Shown here piece after piece: positions 14,017 to 25,555 of a DNA stretch of 64,000 bases (positions within the stretch are counted from its first letter, which is position 1; every line of letters begins with the position of its first letter). The notes under the pieces were generated by a model that worked only from the letters and a program-made list of their open reading frames with translations, was not told where the DNA came from and did not search any database. The DNA is from Meandrina meandrites (taxonomy: Eukaryota > Cnidaria > Anthozoa > Scleractinia > Meandrinidae), in assembly GCA_963693305.1 (NCBI GenBank), contig OY855905.1:16184237-16248236 (forward strand), read 5' to 3'. A program made the position numbers and the translations under genes.

Positions 14017-14394
14017 TCACACGAAAATCCCGTAATCCAAACATGGCATGAAGCCATGCTTTGTCGGGCAGATGATAGCGTTCTTTGATCCTCGACATGC
14101 CATTGGCCACCAAGAAGGTAAAGGGGACAAACATGGCACGACCATGGTCGAAACCGCTCTCTGTGACAACAGGAAGCGAAGTAACGGGGGTATCACAGAA
14201 AGAGGAGGAAACGCGTAGGCATTAATGATGACCCCATCACAACATATCAAATCCTGATTAAACACGTTAACTCCTGCAGATTCAAGTGAAGGGTAAGGCG
14301 TGAAATGGCGCAGCGGGGATCCCTGGTGACTCCGTTGGACATAAGATTCTAACGCCATCAAGTCTAATTTGTGACCAGTCGAACTTGGGCTCAA
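14017..14394 (-). pseudogene. DIRS-like pol, C-terminal (RNase H side) fragment
   Basis: The minus-strand frame of 125 codons contains GHKLDLMALESYV, LPLRHFTPYP-like SPLRHFTPYPSLESAGVNVF, and a Pro-Trp-Trp-Pro segment (LSPLPSWWPM). These are characteristic of the region downstream of RNase H in DIRS-like pol proteins (family knowledge). It lies upstream of the tyrosine recombinase relic on the same strand with about 340 unreadable bases between. An in-frame stop lies just before the first Met, and a MITE sits immediately upstream (14425-14789). Confidence 0.7.
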
Positions 14395-14424
14395 CTACAT
14401 CCCAGCAGTGTTTGGACAACATTA

Positions 14425-14789
14425 GGGAGCTTAAGCAATGACGACGGCGACGCCGAGGACAACGCCTGGTGAAAAATGAATTTATATTTTACTCTAGAAC
14501 CTCGCGATTATTCAGATGTATTCAGCGTGTCTGTCGGTTTAAGAACGGCCTCGAGCTAAATGTGTAAAGAGAGCGTTCAATTCCAAATAGAAAAATCAAA
14601 AATTTGCCGTCGTGGTTCACGTTGTCCATAATACGTAGAATTGGGTCATTTCACGTTGTTGTTTTGCAGAGAACGGCTAGGAAATGTATCAAGATTTCAA
14701 ACGCACGTGCAGAGCTATTGTTCTGCTCATTAAACCTTTTTTTTGGTGACGTTCTCGTTGCCGTTGCCGTCGTAGTTTGCTAAGCTCCC
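14425..14789. mobile_element. MITE with TA duplication
   Basis: Ends GGGAGCTTAAGCAATGACGA (14425) and inverted CGTAGTTTGCTAAGCTCCC (14789), flanked by TA (14423-14424, 14790-14791). The subterminal GACGGCGACGCCG/CCGTTGCCGTCG segments also pair. It carries no gene and sits in the DIRS relic. Confidence 0.75.
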
Positions 14790-14902
14790 TAATAATAATG
14801 AGTTGATCTTGCAAGCACGTCCAGAGGAGTTAGTCCAAGGCAGTGAAATAAATGACAACACACACACATGTAAGGTAAAATTTTATTTTAAAGTAAACTA
14901 AG

Positions 14903-14990
14903 ACGTTGGCGAATTGACCAGTAGGGCGTTGGCGAAGCGATTTAGGACGTTGGCATATCGACCTAAGACGTTGGCGAACGAGTCGTTGGC
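14903..14990. repeat. Short degenerate tandem repeat
   Basis: Four units of about 22 bp sharing CGTTGGC(G/A)(A/T)A.CGA. The frames running through it are by-products of the repeat. Confidence 0.6.
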
Positions 14991-15918
14991 TAAACAACTC
15001 ATTGGTGAAACAACCGGATACCAGCAAAGAGCCTTTTTCTTTAATACGAGCGATATGGATTGTGTTATTGTCCGTGGTTACAAAGACTCGATTTACAGGG
15101 GTTTGTATGGGAACATAATTCGAATGCCTTGTCTGCATCTGCCTTGTAAATACAAGCATCAAGAGTTTCGCGCTTCTGGTTGGAATGTAATGCACCTTTG
15201 GATATGTTGGGACAAAAAGTCAGCACCACCTTAACAAGAAGTCAAGAATCAAACAAACAAAACAGGGAATTTACTAAGGAAAATTATGGCTGGGTCTCCA
15301 GTAAACCAGAAAAACAATAAAAGCTGCAAGGATCTAGCGCCTAAAGGACATCTGAAAGCCACAGGGATAGCAGTGTCAAACAAAACCATAAAAGAACTGG
15401 CAGAACCGATGAATTGTCGGGAGAATTAGGAGAGTGCGAGTATATTTGCTGACTCGCCTTTTCGAGGCAGCACACTATTCTGGTAATCCTGTGTATGTTG
15501 GGTATCCTGTTTTATATATGCGGTTCGGAGCCAAATTTTGGATGTCAGATTTAGCGTATGCGGGGTACGATTCTGTATATTTTTATAATGTCCTACGATT
15601 GCGTGAATTTCCGTTTGTCATAGGATTGCGTGAAGTAGCATTTACTAAGAGTAGTACTCGTCCCCAGAGCCCGCGTCCCCTTGACCAGCGGTCGGGAAGC
15701 ACATGGGCTCTGGTTATCAGGAAATCCTGGTTCCGGTTTGATTCTGCGCGTGCGTCGGAGATTGTGGTTGAAATGAACAAGTTTCAACAGCCAATGAGAT
15801 TTGGCCGTCTTTTTGGCGCGCTTTCAGTCTAGCCCAGAGGTCTCGATTCCTGGCGCAGTCCAGAAGGATCGCGGGCTCTTGGGACGAGATTGTATACAGT
15901 ACATAATTGTGTGATTTT
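14991..15918. other. Unassigned stretch
   Basis: No gene recognised. The frame 15434-15832 is open for 132 codons but has no recognisable domain and overlaps open frames on the other strand, as GC-richer non-coding DNA often does. Confidence 0.3.
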
Positions 15919-16004
15919 TTGGGAGAGGGTGCTAATGGGGGTACCCAATTGTCAGTTAACTACTAATTTTTCGGCCAATTGTCAGTTAACTACTATTTTT
16001 TTCC

Positions 16005-16144
16005 AATGCCCGATTCCCTCTATGGCGCGCGCCTGCAGGGAATCATGGTAGATGTATTCATCAAACCATGCACGAGACTTAGCAACGATGAATACAACTA
16101 CCGTGAATCCCTGCAGGCGCGCGCTATTGAGGGAATCGGGCATT
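16005..16144. repeat. 58-bp inverted repeat (hairpin)
   Basis: Arms 16005-16062 and 16087-16144 are near-perfect reverse complements, both with GGCGCGCGCCTGCAGGGAATC-like cores (GC-rich against an AT-rich setting), around a 24-base loop. It is probably a separate foldback insertion, since its ends ATGCCCGATTCCC are nested in the subterminal repeats of the host element. Confidence 0.8.
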
Positions 16145-16689
16145 GCCAGTTAATTACTAATTTAAGTTGGCTATTAATTTTCATTTTTTTACGGCGAAAA
16201 TTATTGCGTTGTAACCCGAATTTTCTTTGCTTCAGCACGTCAATCGGTTTTGGGGGTGGACCTTATTAGGATCGAGGTATAAATTACATGAATTCGCAAA
16301 ACCTCCACCAATAGTGTGAGTTATAAGAAAGACGATAAAGAAAATAACAATTATCTAGCCGAAGTAGTGAAATTAAGTGCGATTGAACAAAGATTTAATT
16401 TTTTTAAGTCGTATAAGCATCAGCTAATACCGACCTCGTAAATCCAGACGCACAAATGCACGTACTGCCCTACCCGACCTGGTCATGCAGGTCTTGCAAA
16501 CTACTACTAAACAAACTTCACAATGATGGCTGGGATATAAATAACTCGATAAAAACCGAAAACGATTCTCCAAACGAAATTTAAATAGTTTGCCCAACGC
16601 TTTCAAGAGATCTTGCTCCGTCGCGCGCACGCGTCTCAGGCGACACAGTCCCTTTAAAACTCATTAAATTTAGATTAAATTCAATTTTG

Positions 16690-16870
16690 GGGAAAAAATA
16701 ATCCAGAAAATGAGCATCGTTTATTGGCATTTGACTTGATTTCACACACATCGGCAATGTTTGAAAGTCGTTAGAACATCTTCAAAGCTCTTCGGCAATG
16801 CTCGGAAGTCGTCGGAACATCATCGGAAATCTCCGGAAATGGTCGCAATATCTTCGTAAATGTGGAGATG
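16690..16870. repeat. Degenerate short repeats
   Basis: Overlapping degenerate units of the type TCGGAA(N)TC.TCGGAA..TC, roughly 10-12 bp. No function visible. Confidence 0.4.
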
Positions 16871-17351
16871 GTAATATTACGCCTTTGACTTAGGAAAAGT
16901 CGGCAGGTATAGAATTGTGCTTTGCCATGTCAAACAGTACGCTCGTGCCCGGTACGACCCTGGTTCCTTTCGCATATCAGTTAACATGGTTAATATGTCA
17001 CCTGGTCACACAACGGGACAGGAAAAAATTCACGAAATAGCTTTGCTGTTAGGAAAAATCTTTGTTGACTTTGTTGCTTTTATTAACAACAATAATCGTA
17101 TTCAGTATAATTACTAGAATGTCACTTAACTGTTAATTTTACTAATTTTTTGGTCAAATATCAGTTAACTACTATTTTTTGGCCAATTGTCAGTTAACTG
17201 TTAACCCCATTAGCACCCTCTTGGGAGATATCTAAACTTCATCTGCTACATTGTACGAGTTACGGTTCAACATCTGCTAAGTCCTTTTAATACTATTCAA
17301 CTATCAATACCCTGTTGAACACCGTTATATTGTTAGGCGTATTTTAAAGCG

Positions 17352-18846
17352 AAATTTTATTACCTTTCGAAAGGAGCAATTATTCGTTCGAGAGCGTCCT
17401 GGTACGAGAAGGGTGAAAAAAATAATAAGTACTTTCTAAGCTTAGAATCTCATAAAAAGGTTAAAAGCTGTGTCCGTAAAGTTTTTACAAAAAAAGGAAC
17501 TTTAAGCTCAAGCCCAAAGACAATTGTGAATGAGATTGAAGATTTTTACACAGATTTATACGGTCTCGAGAGTAACCGACCAGAATTTGCAGATTCCTTT
17601 CTTCGACACTCTGGAATTCCTAAACTCTCACAAGATACAGCAGCAGCTTGTGAAGGAAAGCTTACGGTGGAAGAATGTTTTAAAAGCCTACAATCCTTTA
17701 AAGAAAACAAATCACCAGGAAATGATGTACTTACTGTAGAATTTTATAAAACATTCTGGGGTGTTCTGGGTAATCTTTTAGTAGAAAGTCTAAATTGTGC
17801 TTTTGACTACGGTGAGTTATCAAATTCACAAAAGCAAGCGATTATAACTTTGATAGAAAAGAAAGGAAAAGACAGAAGACATATTTCCAATTGGAGACCA
17901 ATCTCGTTAATAAATGTGGATGCAAAGATTGGATCAAAAGCAATTGCAAGAAGACTTCAGGAGGTTTTACCTGATATAATACATCGTAATCAAAATGCTT
18001 ATGTTCAAGGAAAGTCTATCTTTGACGCAGTTAGAAGTATTGACGATATTTTAGAATTTACTGAACGGAAAAGGATCAAAGGCTTTATGCTAGCAATTGA
18101 TTTTTAAAAAGTGTTTGATTCGCTTAACAGAAGTTTTATGTTTGAAAGGCTGTTAACCTTTAACTTTGGTCCTTCCTTCGTGCGTTGGATTAGGACTTTT
18201 TATCAAAATATAACAAGTTCAGTTATGAATAATGGTTTTTCGACAGGCCCATTCAACGTACGGAGAGGTGTTAGACAGAGTGACCCCCTATCAGCGTATT
18301 TGTTTATTATCTGTCTTGAAATTCTTGCTATCTCCGTGCGTGGAAATAACAATATCCAAGGGATTCAAGGCGATAAGGAAGAAATTATACCTGAAATGTT
18401 TGCCGACGATGTTACAGCCTTTGTAAGAAACAGAAGACCCTCAAAGCCCTACTCTACACTACTGCCTTGTTTAGTAAGTGCTCTGGACTTGAAATCAACT
18501 CCGAAAAAACTGAATACATGCATTTGGGTAATCAAGTCTTCTTGGCAGCAATGGATGTTATTTCCTCCAAAAACATACCATAGTTTAAAATTTTAGGTGT
18601 TTACTTTACTTACAATGAAAGTCAAAGAAAAAAAGTTAAATTTTGATGAAATTCTTAAATCCATTAAAGAAAAGTTGCAAAAGTGGAAGTGGAGGGACCT
18701 TACCATTCTAGGAAGAATTCAGATTGTAAAGACGTTTGTGATACCATTGTTCATGTACCGAACGAGTTTAATTTGTGTGCAAAAAGAAACCGTGATCGAA
18801 GTCAACAGATAACTCTTCCAGTTCATCTGGAAAGGAAAAGATAAAG
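17352..18846 (+). pseudogene. L1-type LINE ORF2 (reverse transcriptase), 5' part
   Basis: Opens with KGAIIRSRASWYEKGEKNNK, then the 17526-18107 frame: SFKENKSPGNDVLTVEFYK, NWRPISLINVDAKI, RNQNAYVQGKSIFDAVR and AIDF. The codon after AIDF is TAA in place of the conserved Lys of the DFKKAFD catalytic motif, and the same frame continues KVFDSLN. Next come GVRQSDPLSAYLF and MFADDV with the catalytic Asp pair. Frameshifts follow at about 18428 and 18596; the last part reads DEILKSIKEKLQKWKWRDLT and ends FQFIWKGKDKV. The reading frame is cut at TTAA (18847-18850) by the giant element and resumes at 43677. The 5' end, with the endonuclease, is missing. Confidence 0.85.
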
Positions 18847-18850
18847 TTAA

Positions 18851-19933
18851 GAACCGTTCTCTGAGAAAGTGAAGCAAACTTGGAAATGAAAATTTGTAAC
18901 CCCCCTTCATTTTTTGTGTGGAGGTAGGCTACCTGGGGGGATGAACAAAAACGACCATATTTTGATTGGCAGATGTATTGTCTCCATGGTAACCGCACTT
19001 GGTCACGCAAGCCTCAGGTTCATGTTTTGAGCTAAAATTTCACTCTCAAAAAGTAAAAATATACGAGGCTAGTTCTCGGGTAAATGCAAACCAAATCAAA
19101 TGAAATTCCAGCAGAAAGTAGAGTCATTCTTCTAGTTTATAAAAATTGTTGTAAAAGTTTTTGAGGTTTATGAACAAGGAAAAAATTGACGCTGTGTAAT
19201 AAAGCCTGTCGGCCATTTCGACAAGCGGCAAAATCAAGCAAAACCAATTTCGCTATTTTTCCCAAAGTACTCACTTTCTTGAAACCAAATTAGCAGCAGA
19301 GCTAATATGGATAATGTAGTTTCGAAATATCATAAAATCTTTTTGGGAACGTTATATTTTGTCCATAGGCATTCAAGACATACAAAGCAAATTGCAACAA
19401 ATTGCAAGATTGGCCATTTTGAGGGCCTCGCTATTTGGCCTAAAAAGGCTTAAGAGAGATGAATTCAGCTTGGAAATAATTTTATATCACCTGGTCTGTT
19501 ACGTAAATGTGATTAATAACGTTTTGGTTGGCGAATTTGGTGAAATTTAAATTAATACAAAAGCCTACCTTGCAAGTTTTGGCAATTTCTTCAAGACGAT
19601 TTGTTGTCTGAGACTCGCCTTCGCTCCCTCCAATTTCTTGACCAAATTAAGCACAGACACTAGCAGAAAGGCCAAATCTAACAGTTTCCCACATCAAAAT
19701 CCATTTTCCTGCGTTTCAGACCACAAATGATGATACATTAATCCGCATACTTGATAAACAACAGTTCGCCGCCATGTCAAAACACATCCGTAACTTTGTG
19801 ATTTCTTCCGTCGAGTGCCAAACCTCTTCAGTACAATTCATCCGGAAAGGTAGATAAGTGAACACTGCATTAAGCAAATGCATGCCTGTGAACATTACAG
19901 AGTAATGTCAGTGATGCATTTGGCAGAAATCGA
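18851..19933 (+). repeat. Left terminal inverted repeat of the giant element
   Basis: 1083 bp, almost identical to the reverse complement of 42590-43672. Shared frames in the two arms (19359-19550 and its mirror 42971-43180) are shadows of the repeat; no domain is visible in them. The repeat resumes with weaker similarity at 23406 after the nested element. Confidence 0.9.
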
Positions 19934-20775
19934 GTCGCCCGTTCGAAAGTCAGAATGTTGAATAAACGAACACACCGGAAGTTCGGGAGACGGGACTGCT
20001 GACCGGATGTAACACAATACAAATAGTGTAGGTGTAAATTCTTTTAGGACATCTCATGGTTCTTTTGGTATTAAAGGTGGGAGGTTTTACGATGATAATG
20101 CAACATCAAAAATATAACCACTAGGTATATTCGTACCACAGAAGTTTAAGTTCCATTTTACCGGCGATGAGTGTTTTCTGCATCTTTCGCAGGCACAGCA
20201 TAGCATCGGTCAGAAACAGGCAGATTTCACATCACCGTAATTGTCCTCGTCAAATAAAGGCTACGCCATTATATGTGGCTAAATCCCAAACAACAACAAT
20301 AATAATATAAAATAACTCGTCTGTGCAGGATAGAATACGCATCGCATTTAACCTTACCGATTTTCCATTACGGCTTCTCCTCATATCTAATAGAATGGGG
20401 GGAGGGGGGGAGGGGAATGAGTTAAATCGTGTTAACCCCAGGTGTGTACAACCACTGGGTGGGCACCCTTCAAATTATTAGCTTGGTGTTTGCCGCTGGG
20501 ACACTGAGACGCGCTACGCATAGAAAGTCGACAATCTCGAAGATTGTACACCGGAAATGCGAGTATAATCAAGACTGCTGACCGGATGCACTTTGAAAAT
20601 GTAGTTTTTCCTTGGTTTTGCGGCTTTCGAGAATGCAACTTATTTGACACCTTTTTTTTCGCTGTATTTTGCAAAGTTTGAATCTGGTCATTTAACTTTT
20701 TTTACAATGATGAGTACAAAAGAACTCATAGTATTAGAAATGCACTTTGATGTTTTTTTATTACACAACCTTATA

Positions 20776-20944
20776 CAGACAACTCTCGTTAGAGCGGGGT
20801 GTGAGAAAAAAAGTGTCGTTAACATATCTTGAAAAATATAGACTATGACAAAAGTGTCCGTAATTCCGTAATAGCGATAATCCGTAAGCGGGAGTCATTT
20901 CCATTCAAACCTCTATGACGTGTCCGAAAGGCGAGAGTTGACTG
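20776..20944. mobile_element. Small pogo-like MITE
   Basis: Ends CAGACAACTCTCGTTAGAGC and inverted GGCGAGAGTTGACTG; internal GTGTCCG..TCCGTAA segments resemble the subterminal repeats of the element at 2731-5361. Right-hand TA is not intact. Confidence 0.45.
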
Positions 20945-22110
20945 CAATTGTTCCTGGGTTTGTTTTGTTGCTTATACATTGTTTTTTTTTTCGATATAAA
21001 TGGTACAGTGCATGTTCCGATCTCTCTAGCATATACATCAGAAATTACGAAGTAAGATTTTTATTCTACAGGTTGACGATTTTTAAGCGATGACGTCATT
21101 TTATGACGTCATCGGTTAATGCTGTAGAGCGGAAAAGCGATGGAATTTATGGAATTTTTGGTGTGATAATTACTCCCTGAATTGAACCGAAGAGTAATGG
21201 GAACTAGGTGCATTGTTTGTATTCTTTTTGAGATCCGCCATCTTGTTTTTTGGCAAAGGAAGACATTTTTTTTCAGCTTGTATCATCACCGATCGGCAAA
21301 CCTTATTTCATTTGTAGCTGTTAAATTGAGATTTCGAGTCTGGAGTGAGTGTTGCACTTTATCAGTTATCGAATAAATTTGGCATAAAGTTAAGAAGTGA
21401 TGTCTGTCATGACTGCAGACGAAGTAACCGATTATTAGCAGTTTTGAAACATCTGTTTAAAAGGTGAGCCATCGTAAACCTTTTTTTAAGCGATGACGAT
21501 GACGTGATCGATTAATCTCGCCGTGCGAGTGGACAGGATCTGTTGTTGTCTGTTGTCTGTTGCCTGTTGTGATTAACCGATCTGTAGAACCAGAGAACCG
21601 AATACTGGGAAAAGAAATCAAGTCAACTCAACAAGAAATCGTCGCATAGAACTCAAAGCAAAATACTCCTGGGTCGTTAGAAAGGATTAATATAAAGCAT
21701 AAACGAAAGAAACAAATTATATTTGATGCGTTCTATAAGATTTAGTAAACAGAAATCTCTCCATTCTTTAAAACAAAAGGTGTAAACAATTTTAGACAGC
21801 GTTTGACCTTGCATCGTATATCGTATATCGTATGTCACGCCAAGATAACGCAATTTTTGTTGAACAATCATTCAGCACAGAAGTTGTCAGTTACTTTTAT
21901 TTACCCTAATGTTTTGACAAATGTCCTGAAAATTATCAAAGACCCCTTGTGAAACGTCATCGCTTCTGCATGCATCGCGTGCCGTTTATTTTAAAGGAAA
22001 TTGCACAGCGCGAAGTGCAGGTAAATAGAGTGGTCCAGACGAAATGATCAGCATGGGGAGGTTTCTGAGTGCACTGAAAATAATGTAACACTCACCGAAT
22101 GTAACAAGGA

Positions 22111-22452
22111 TACCGTAAGATTTTGGTTATAAGCCCCCCTCCCTCCCAGGTTATAGGCCCATCTACCTGGAAACAAAAAATACATCCGGTTATAAGCCCC
22201 CCCCCCCCCCCCTGGAAATAAGCCCCCCTCTGTTAGATGACAGTACTCAAACAGGGCTAAATGTTGCTTTATTATGACTTTTTAACATAAAAACGTATTT
22301 CAATCAACACTGCGGTGGCTCGTTTTGAAAAGTTTTTTTTATTCCGCCAATAAGTTTCCCCCCAGATATAAGCCCCAACGTTGATAAGCCCACCCAAAAC
22401 CCCTTACGAAGTTGTTTAAGCCCAGGGCTTATAACCGGAATTTTACGGCATA
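22111..22452. mobile_element. MITE with GGTTATAAGCCCC ends
   Basis: Inverted termini CCGTAAGATTTTGGTTATAAGC and GCTTATAACCGGAATTTTACGG, with TA at or next to both ends. The TTATAAGCCCC subterminal motif repeats several times, and a C run at 22199-22212 is part of it. Confidence 0.65.
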
Positions 22453-23405
22453 TCAGGCACGTGCAAACATGATGAAGTCCGTGACGAGATGGATCTGATT
22501 CTTTTCCGTGCTGGTTATTAAATAAAGAAAAAATGGCGTTTTCCATTATTTAGCTATTCATTCTTATTTGCATTCTCACACTGGGTGTTGCGCTTTTTGT
22601 GAGCCTGTTAACGTCAAGGCACTGATGAAAATTTGCGGAAACATTTTTACTAGGATTTTTTGATATTAATCCCAAAGAAGCACGTCTCAGTGTCCCAGTG
22701 GCAAACACTAAGCTAATAACCAAGGAAAAACTACATTTTCAAAGTGCATCCGGTCAGCAGTCTTGATTATACTCGCATTTCCGGTGTACAATCTTCGAGA
22801 TTGTCGACTTTCTATGCGTAGCGCGTCTCAGTGTCCCAGCGGCAAACACCAAGCTAATAATTTGAAGGGTGCCCACCCAGTGGTTGTACACACCTGGCGT
22901 TAACACGATTTAACTCATTCCCCTCCCCCCCTCCCCCCATTCTATTAGATATGAGGAGAAGCCGTAATGGAAAATCGGTAAGGTTAAATGCGATGCGTAT
23001 TCTATCCTGCACAGACGAGTTATTTTATATTATTATTGTTGTTGTTTGGGATTTAGCCACATATAATGGCGTAGCCTTTATTTGACGAGGACAATTACGG
23101 TGATGTGAAATCTGCCTGTTTCTGACCGATGCTATGCTGTGCCTGCGAAAGATGCAGAAAACACTCATCGCCGGTAAAATGGAACTTAAACTTCTGTGGT
23201 ACGAATATACCTAGTGGTTATATTTTTGATGTTGCATTATCATCGTAAAACCTTCCACCTTTAATACCAAAAGAACCATGAGATGTCCTAAAAGAATTTA
23301 CACCTACACTATTTGTATTGTGTTACATCCGGTCAGCAGTCCCGTCTCCCGAACTTCCGGTGTGTTCGTTTATTCAACATTCTGACTTTCGAACGGGCGA
23401 CTCGA

Positions 23406-24523
23406 TTTCCACTTAAGAAAGCAACCAGTTTCTTACGTAAGCACCATGGTGTAAACGGGGAAACACGCAATATATTATTGTACATGCACCATGGTGTCAT
23501 AGATAAGATATTACTGCACGTACACCACGGTGTTATAGATAAGATATTACTGTACACACACCATGGTGTTATTATAGATAAGATTTTGCGGACACCGATG
23601 TAATCTTCATTTAAAAGCGTAAATATTTACAATTGTTTCTTGACAGGATAGACTAGCAATTTGTTCAGGACTTCTTCCTCTTACTTATAGAAAGCATAAC
23701 AGCTTCTCTTGTAATACAAAAGCTTTAGTTCAAGTGAATAAGCAAGTATGTTAATTGTAAACGATAATTTCAAAACAATTATTCAGACTCTAATCAGTTT
23801 GGACGTTTGCTAATCAGGCGGTGAGGCTCTTATAGCTCTTGAGTTTATTCAAGTGAACTTCACACCTGGAAATTGTATTGCCTTCCCCATGCACGAAAAT
23901 CACCACCTTAAATCAATAGGCAAGAACACAAACCGTTTCCTGTAGCTTGTTGGTGTCACAACGTAAAAATATTCCGAGTCTACGTCCGCTAGGTATTTGT
24001 ACTAAGGAGCATTTCTCGTCCTTTTTAATTGAAAAGTATATCGCACGCATGTTTCACTTATATCACAACCATTGTCATACAGTCAGTCATACTCTTTGCA
24101 TTGGATACTAAACAACGTGCTTGAATCAATGGCCATGGTGAGAATCTAGAATCCGATTTCTTAACAATGCGTAAAAAGCGATAATCCAAAACATCCTCTG
24201 AAAAATTGAAAAATCCTTTGTGTTAGCAATGTCAACAGATTGTTTAATTCTACCAGGTACTATACTTTGTTCGTTTTATTCACGTGAATGACCAGGGGGG
24301 TCTTTTCTTATCGTGACCCAAGAAATTTACATCATGCACCTTAAGAGTTGATTTATATTCGTCGGGTTTGTAAGACCCTATGAACACAGTGATGTATCGC
24401 GACCATTTCACCAATTTGTCTCCATGCAAGAAACGTGGAGAACACCAGATATTTCTTCCTCAGCCTATATCTCAGAAAAAAAAAAGACAATGCACTTAAA
24501 AGCCACAGATAAAGCTGCTACGA
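23406..24523. repeat. Left inner region with ACACCATGGTGT motifs
   Basis: The palindromic 12-mer family (G/A)CACCATGGTGT occurs at 23441, 23486, 23522 (one mismatch) and 23558, spaced 36-45 bp, each copy after the first followed by ATAGATAAGATATTA-like sequence. The same palindrome occurs near the inner edge of the right arm (42547-42558). The rest (23600-24400) holds nothing recognised; 24400-24523 is a diverged copy of the array unit described at 25260-31672. Confidence 0.6.
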
Positions 24524-24527
24524 TTAA

Positions 24528-25196
24528 GGAGGCTCACAATGGTTTCCAGCACTTTTCCAGTTTTTAAACTTTGATGGGTCAGTACTACAAATCATTATCA
24601 ATTGCTGCTACAATAATGATATCAAACTAATGTGCGTCATTGCTGAACAAGTTGTAGGCATTTTCATGATGTCATTGGTTACCATAGCAACAGTTTAGCC
24701 TGTTAAAAACACCCTTAATTTTGCCTTTAAGTGCTTATAGCTCAAAAACGAGCACGGTGACCCCCATTTTTTATTATTGAATGATGAGTATATTAAGATG
24801 CAACTTTTTACAAAGTTAAAAAATTTCTATCTAGCGGTTTCAGAGCCACCTTAAATTTCCGAAAATTTAAGGTGGCTCTGAAACTGCTAGATAGAATTTT
24901 TTTTAACTTTGTAAAAAGTTGCATCTCAACATGCTCATCATTATTCAATAATAAAAATGGGGGTCACCGCGCTCGTTTTTGAGTTATAAGAACTTAAAGG
25001 CAAAATTAAGGGTGTTTTTAACAGACTAAACTGTTGTTATGGTAACCAATGACGTCATAAAAATGACCAAACTTGTTCAGCAATGATCGGAAATTTGTTT
25101 GATATCATTATTGTAGCAGCAACTGATAAAGATTTGTAGTACTGACCCATCAAAGTTTAAGAACTGGAAAACTGCTGGAAACCATTGTGAGCTTCC
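24528..25196. repeat. 669-bp near-perfect palindrome with TTAA borders
   Basis: Arms of about 330 bp (from GGAGGCTCACAATGGTTTCC at 24528 and its inverse ending 25196) meet around TTTCCGAAA near 24860. TTAA lies immediately outside both ends (24524-24527, 25197-25200). It interrupts a diverged copy of the array unit. It is a foldback-type insertion using the same target as the giant element, but with different termini. Confidence 0.8.
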
Positions 25197-25555
25197 TTAA
25201 TACATTCTACCCTTTCTTCATAGTGCAGTTACTTGTTTCTAGCTTTTCTACTCGTTTCTAGCTTTTCCTCCAAGCGGTGAAGTTTGAATATTTTTAGCCA
25301 TTTTCTCACCATGCAAGAAGATCGACTAACAGAAGATGTTTCTGCTTCTGTCTATACCTGAGTCTTGCTTTTAACCACACCGGCTATTGAACCTTAGTGC
25401 TGACTTTTGTGTAGCTTCAGCCCAAGCTGTTATAAGATGCGTTACACCATCTGAGTTACTGGGGGAACGTTGACGCACGTTTCTCGCTATTTCAAATTTG
25501 AGGAACCTTTCATGAGGTTCAAGAGTGCCGTTCGAAAGAGTTAGTGTGTTCGTTT

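Larger units (their letters stand above)
15925..17220. mobile_element. TIR element with hairpin cargo
   Basis: Ends GAGGGTGCTAATGGGG (15925) and inverted CCCCATTAGCACCCTC (17220), flanked by TTGGGA on both sides (15919-15924, 17221-17226). Subterminal copies of CAATTGTCAGTTAACTACTA occur two to three times at each end. No transposase is readable; the superfamily is not settled (a 6-bp duplication, or up to 8 bp if the ends are placed differently, would fit hAT-like elements). Confidence 0.75.
19934..23401. mobile_element. Nested inverted-repeat element with TCGA duplication
   Basis: Ends GTCGCCCGTTCGAAAGTCAG (19934) and inverted CTGACTTTCGAACGGGCGAC (23401), flanked by TCGA (19930-19933, 23402-23405). 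Arms 19934-20617 and 22718-23401 are both exactly 684 bp and nearly identical. The 2.1-kb centre holds two MITE-like insertions (20776-20944, 22111-22452) and a partial duplication of the arm edge (CGTCTCAGTGTCCCAG..GGCAAACAC at 22683 and 22827). No transposase is readable. Confidence 0.8.

Noticed and set aside
15434..15832. 132-codon plus-strand frame
   Set aside because: Overlapping open frames on the other strand and no recognisable motif; looks like chance.
19359..19550. Frame conserved in both giant-element arms (mirror at 42971-43180)
   Set aside because: Conservation follows from the inverted repeat; no start context, domain or partner gene.
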